A stretch of DNA of 6,571 nt, taken from NCBI GenBank assembly GCA_902494465.1, contig CABUTH010000105.1, positions 1-6,571 of the forward strand. Reading direction: 5' to 3'. Position 1 is the stretch's first letter. Each line of letters opens with the position of its first letter. The DNA is from an uncultured Collinsella sp. (GTDB lineage Bacteria > Actinomycetota > Coriobacteriia > Coriobacteriales > Coriobacteriaceae). Under the pieces are notes generated by a model that had not been told where the DNA came from, searched no databases, and saw nothing but the letters and a program-made list of their open reading frames with translations. The translations under genes were made by a program, and so were the position numbers. This document shows positions 5,389 through 6,571 of this stretch, piece by piece.

Positions 5389-6238
5389 GGATTAGCTCCC
5401 GGGCCAGACGGACAAAGTCGGCAACATCGAGCGTCTCGGCGCGCGTGGTGGGTGCGATACCGCAAACCTCAAAAGCGGCATCGAGCACGTCCTTGGCAAA
5501 ACCGTTGGCGCTCATGGAATTTCGGATGGTCTTGCGCCGCTGAGCAAATGCAGCGTCGATCACACGAGCCACGAACTCGCGATCGAGCCCCTCGGGCACC
5601 ACGCCGTCAACACGGTCGATACGCACGACGGCCGAGTCCACGTGCGGCGCTGGCATAAAGCAACGCGGCGGCACCTCAAAGCGACCCGTCACCTGCGCAT
5701 ACAGGCCGAGCTTTGCCGTATAGCCGCCATAGGTCTTGTTGCCCGGCACTGCGGCAATGCGATCGGCAACCTCCTTTTGCACCATGACGACGGCACGCTT
5801 GAGCGCCGGCATCGTCTGGAAAAATTGCAAAATGATCGTCGCCGCCACGTTATAGGGCAAGTTCGCGACAAATACCGTGGGCTCGCCGCCGGCGGCCTGC
5901 TCAATCTGCTCCGGGCCCACCTTAAGCGCGTCGCCCATGATAAAGCGGAAGTTGGCATAGTCGGCGGCATGGGCGTCGAGCACCGGTTCGAGCTCGGGAT
6001 CTGCTTCGATCGACGTGACGCACGCCGCCTCCTGCAACAGCGCAAGCGTGAGCGTGCCAACGCCCGGACCAACCTCGAGCACGCGCTCATCGCCCGCGAG
6101 CTCGGCAAGCTCGCAAATGCGCTCGATCACATGGTTGTCGATCAGGAAGTTCTGGCCCAGGCGATGCTTGGTCGCAAGGCCAAACTCCTCCAGCAGCTCC
6201 CTTGTTGCCGTGGGGTTTGCCAAAGGCGAAGTTGTCAT
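5378..6238 (-). CDS. rsmA: 16S rRNA (adenine(1518)-N(6)/adenine(1519)-N(6))-dimethyltransferase
   Basis: RsmA (KsgA) uses SAM to dimethylate two adjacent adenines in the 3' hairpin of 16S rRNA, a late quality-control step in 30S assembly. The 286-residue length is normal. Visible motifs are HRLGQNFLID (25-34), SAM motif I VLEVGPGVGTLTL (53-65), the acidic SIEAD (76-80), GDAL (102-105), the catalytic NLPYN (126-130), VQKEVADR (153-160), the PPRCFMPAPHVDSAVV segment (190-205), and FAQRRKTIRNS (231-241) in the C-terminal domain. The start is fixed by a near-perfect AAGGAGG 5 bases before the ATG. It follows metG after a hairpin terminator, and its 3' end overlaps tatD. No convincing promoter fits in the 37 bases between that hairpin and the start, so it may depend on read-through from metG or on a weak promoter. 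Confidence 0.97.
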   Translation of the reverse strand: MTTSPLANPTATRELLEEFGLATKHRLGQNFLIDNHVIERICELAELAGDERVLEVGPGVGTLTLALLQEAACVTSIEADPELEPVLDAHAADYANFRFIMGDALKVGPEQIEQAAGGEPTVFVANLPYNVAATIILQFFQTMPALKRAVVMVQKEVADRIAAVPGNKTYGGYTAKLGLYAQVTGRFEVPPRCFMPAPHVDSAVVRIDRVDGVVPEGLDREFVARVIDAAFAQRRKTIRNSMSANGFAKDVLDAAFEVCGIAPTTRAETLDVADFVRLARELIHDA

Positions 6239-6275
6239 AGTTGCCTCCTTAGCATGATGGCGGCGTCTTGAAACG

Positions 6276-6307
6276 AAAGGGCATGGACCGTGGCGGCCAT
6301 GCCCTTA
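6276..6307 (-). terminator. Hairpin after metG (probable leaky terminator)
   Basis: Arms 6277-6286 (AAGGGCATGG) and 6297-6306 (CCATGCCCTT) are perfectly complementary over 10 bp. An inner CCG/CGG pairing across the 10-base loop could extend the stem past a bulged A. The minus-strand tail (TTCGTTTC) is only moderately U-rich. It lies about 40 bases after the metG stop and just before rsmA, so it may attenuate rather than abolish read-through. Confidence 0.7.
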
Positions 6308-6345
6308 CATCTAAACAGCAAATTGCCGATATGGCGCGCCGCGTC

Positions 6346-6571
6346 TTAGCCCAGTCGCGGGAACTGCGGCTCGCCCTTCTCGACAGGCTGACCGCCGGCA
6401 AGCAGGCCCCAAGCGCAAATGCCCTTGAGGTCGTCGGTCGCGGCCTCGTCCTCGCAGGACAGGCGGCGCAGGGCCTCGGCAGAGGTCTGAGGCATGAGCG
6501 GCATCAGCAGGTGGGCGGCAATGCGGATGGCCTCGAGCAGGTTGTAGATCACAAACGCCAGCTCGTCAGCC
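6346..6571 (-). CDS. metG: Methionine--tRNA ligase, C-terminal 75 codons (cut by window edge)
   Basis: C-terminal end of methionyl-tRNA synthetase, the class I enzyme that charges initiator and elongator tRNA-Met. The visible part reads ADELAFVIYNLLEAIRIAAH, then LLMPLMPQTS, and ends WGLLAGGQPVEKGEPQFPRLG. These are the last helices of the anticodon-binding domain and the family's typical W-G-x-L...P-x-FPR ending. The frame is open to the window edge; the GTG at 6552 is an internal Val codon, not a start. The protein stops right after FPRLG, so it lacks the extra C-terminal Trbp111-like tRNA-binding domain found in many MetRS. metG beside rsmA and tatD is a neighbourhood seen in many Gram-positive bacteria. 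Confidence 0.92.
   Translation of the reverse strand, partial: ADELAFVIYNLLEAIRIAAHLLMPLMPQTSAEALRRLSCEDEAATDDLKGICAWGLLAGGQPVEKGEPQFPRLG

Noticed and set aside
6239..6280. Separate rsmA promoter
   Set aside because: The best pair (TTTCGT and ATGCTA with a 17-base gap) matches consensus poorly and overlaps the metG hairpin, so I did not list it.
1..6571. Mobile element, CRISPR array, toxin-antitoxin or defence locus
   Set aside because: No transposase, integrase, spaced direct repeats or defence-type domains were seen. The tRNA-Leu gene has no integrase or partial tRNA copy beside it, so there is no sign of an attachment site in use.

Overview
The window is a compact, moderately high-GC stretch of bacterial chromosome carrying mostly housekeeping genes, nearly all on the minus strand. 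Gene content, base composition, good Shine-Dalgarno sites and protein similarity as I recall it fit a Coriobacteriia actinobacterium such as Collinsella or a close relative. That assignment is inference, since no 16S or other taxonomic marker is present.

Right-hand block, read 6571 to 4303 on the minus strand. It opens with the last 75 codons of methionyl-tRNA synthetase (metG), followed by a hairpin terminator. Next are rsmA (16S rRNA dimethyltransferase) and tatD (metal-dependent DNase), which overlap by 11 bases. A tRNA-Leu(CAG) follows with its own consensus-like promoter and a strong terminator. Central block, 4303 to 1982, minus strand: a promoter candidate, then a HIR-like SPFH/band-7 membrane protein, rlmH (23S rRNA pseudouridine-1915 methyltransferase, GTG start, ribosome site built from the last codons of the SPFH gene) and, after a 73-base gap, proC (pyrroline-5-carboxylate reductase).

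Left-hand block. proC converges on a 57-residue single-pass membrane protein on the plus strand (1649-1822). The gap between their two stop codons is filled by a long nested palindrome that includes a 17-bp perfect terminator stem. The small gene is divergent from serS (1537-254, minus). The space between them contains a perfect 12-bp palindrome that offers a TATACT -10 hexamer on both strands. serS ends in a UUCG-loop terminator. Past it, bases 80-1 are the first 26 codons of an unidentified minus-strand gene, preceded by a GAAC-N4-GTTC site resembling the Gram-positive LexA box.

Most of the genes serve translation: two aminoacyl-tRNA synthetases, a leucine tRNA, and one modification enzyme for each ribosomal subunit. 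I found no phage, insertion sequence, CRISPR array, toxin-antitoxin pair or defence system, and no clearly new multi-gene system. The points most worth a second look are the possible LexA operator, the stop-to-stop palindrome, the symmetric divergent promoter, the short membrane protein and the HIR-like SPFH gene coupled to rlmH.
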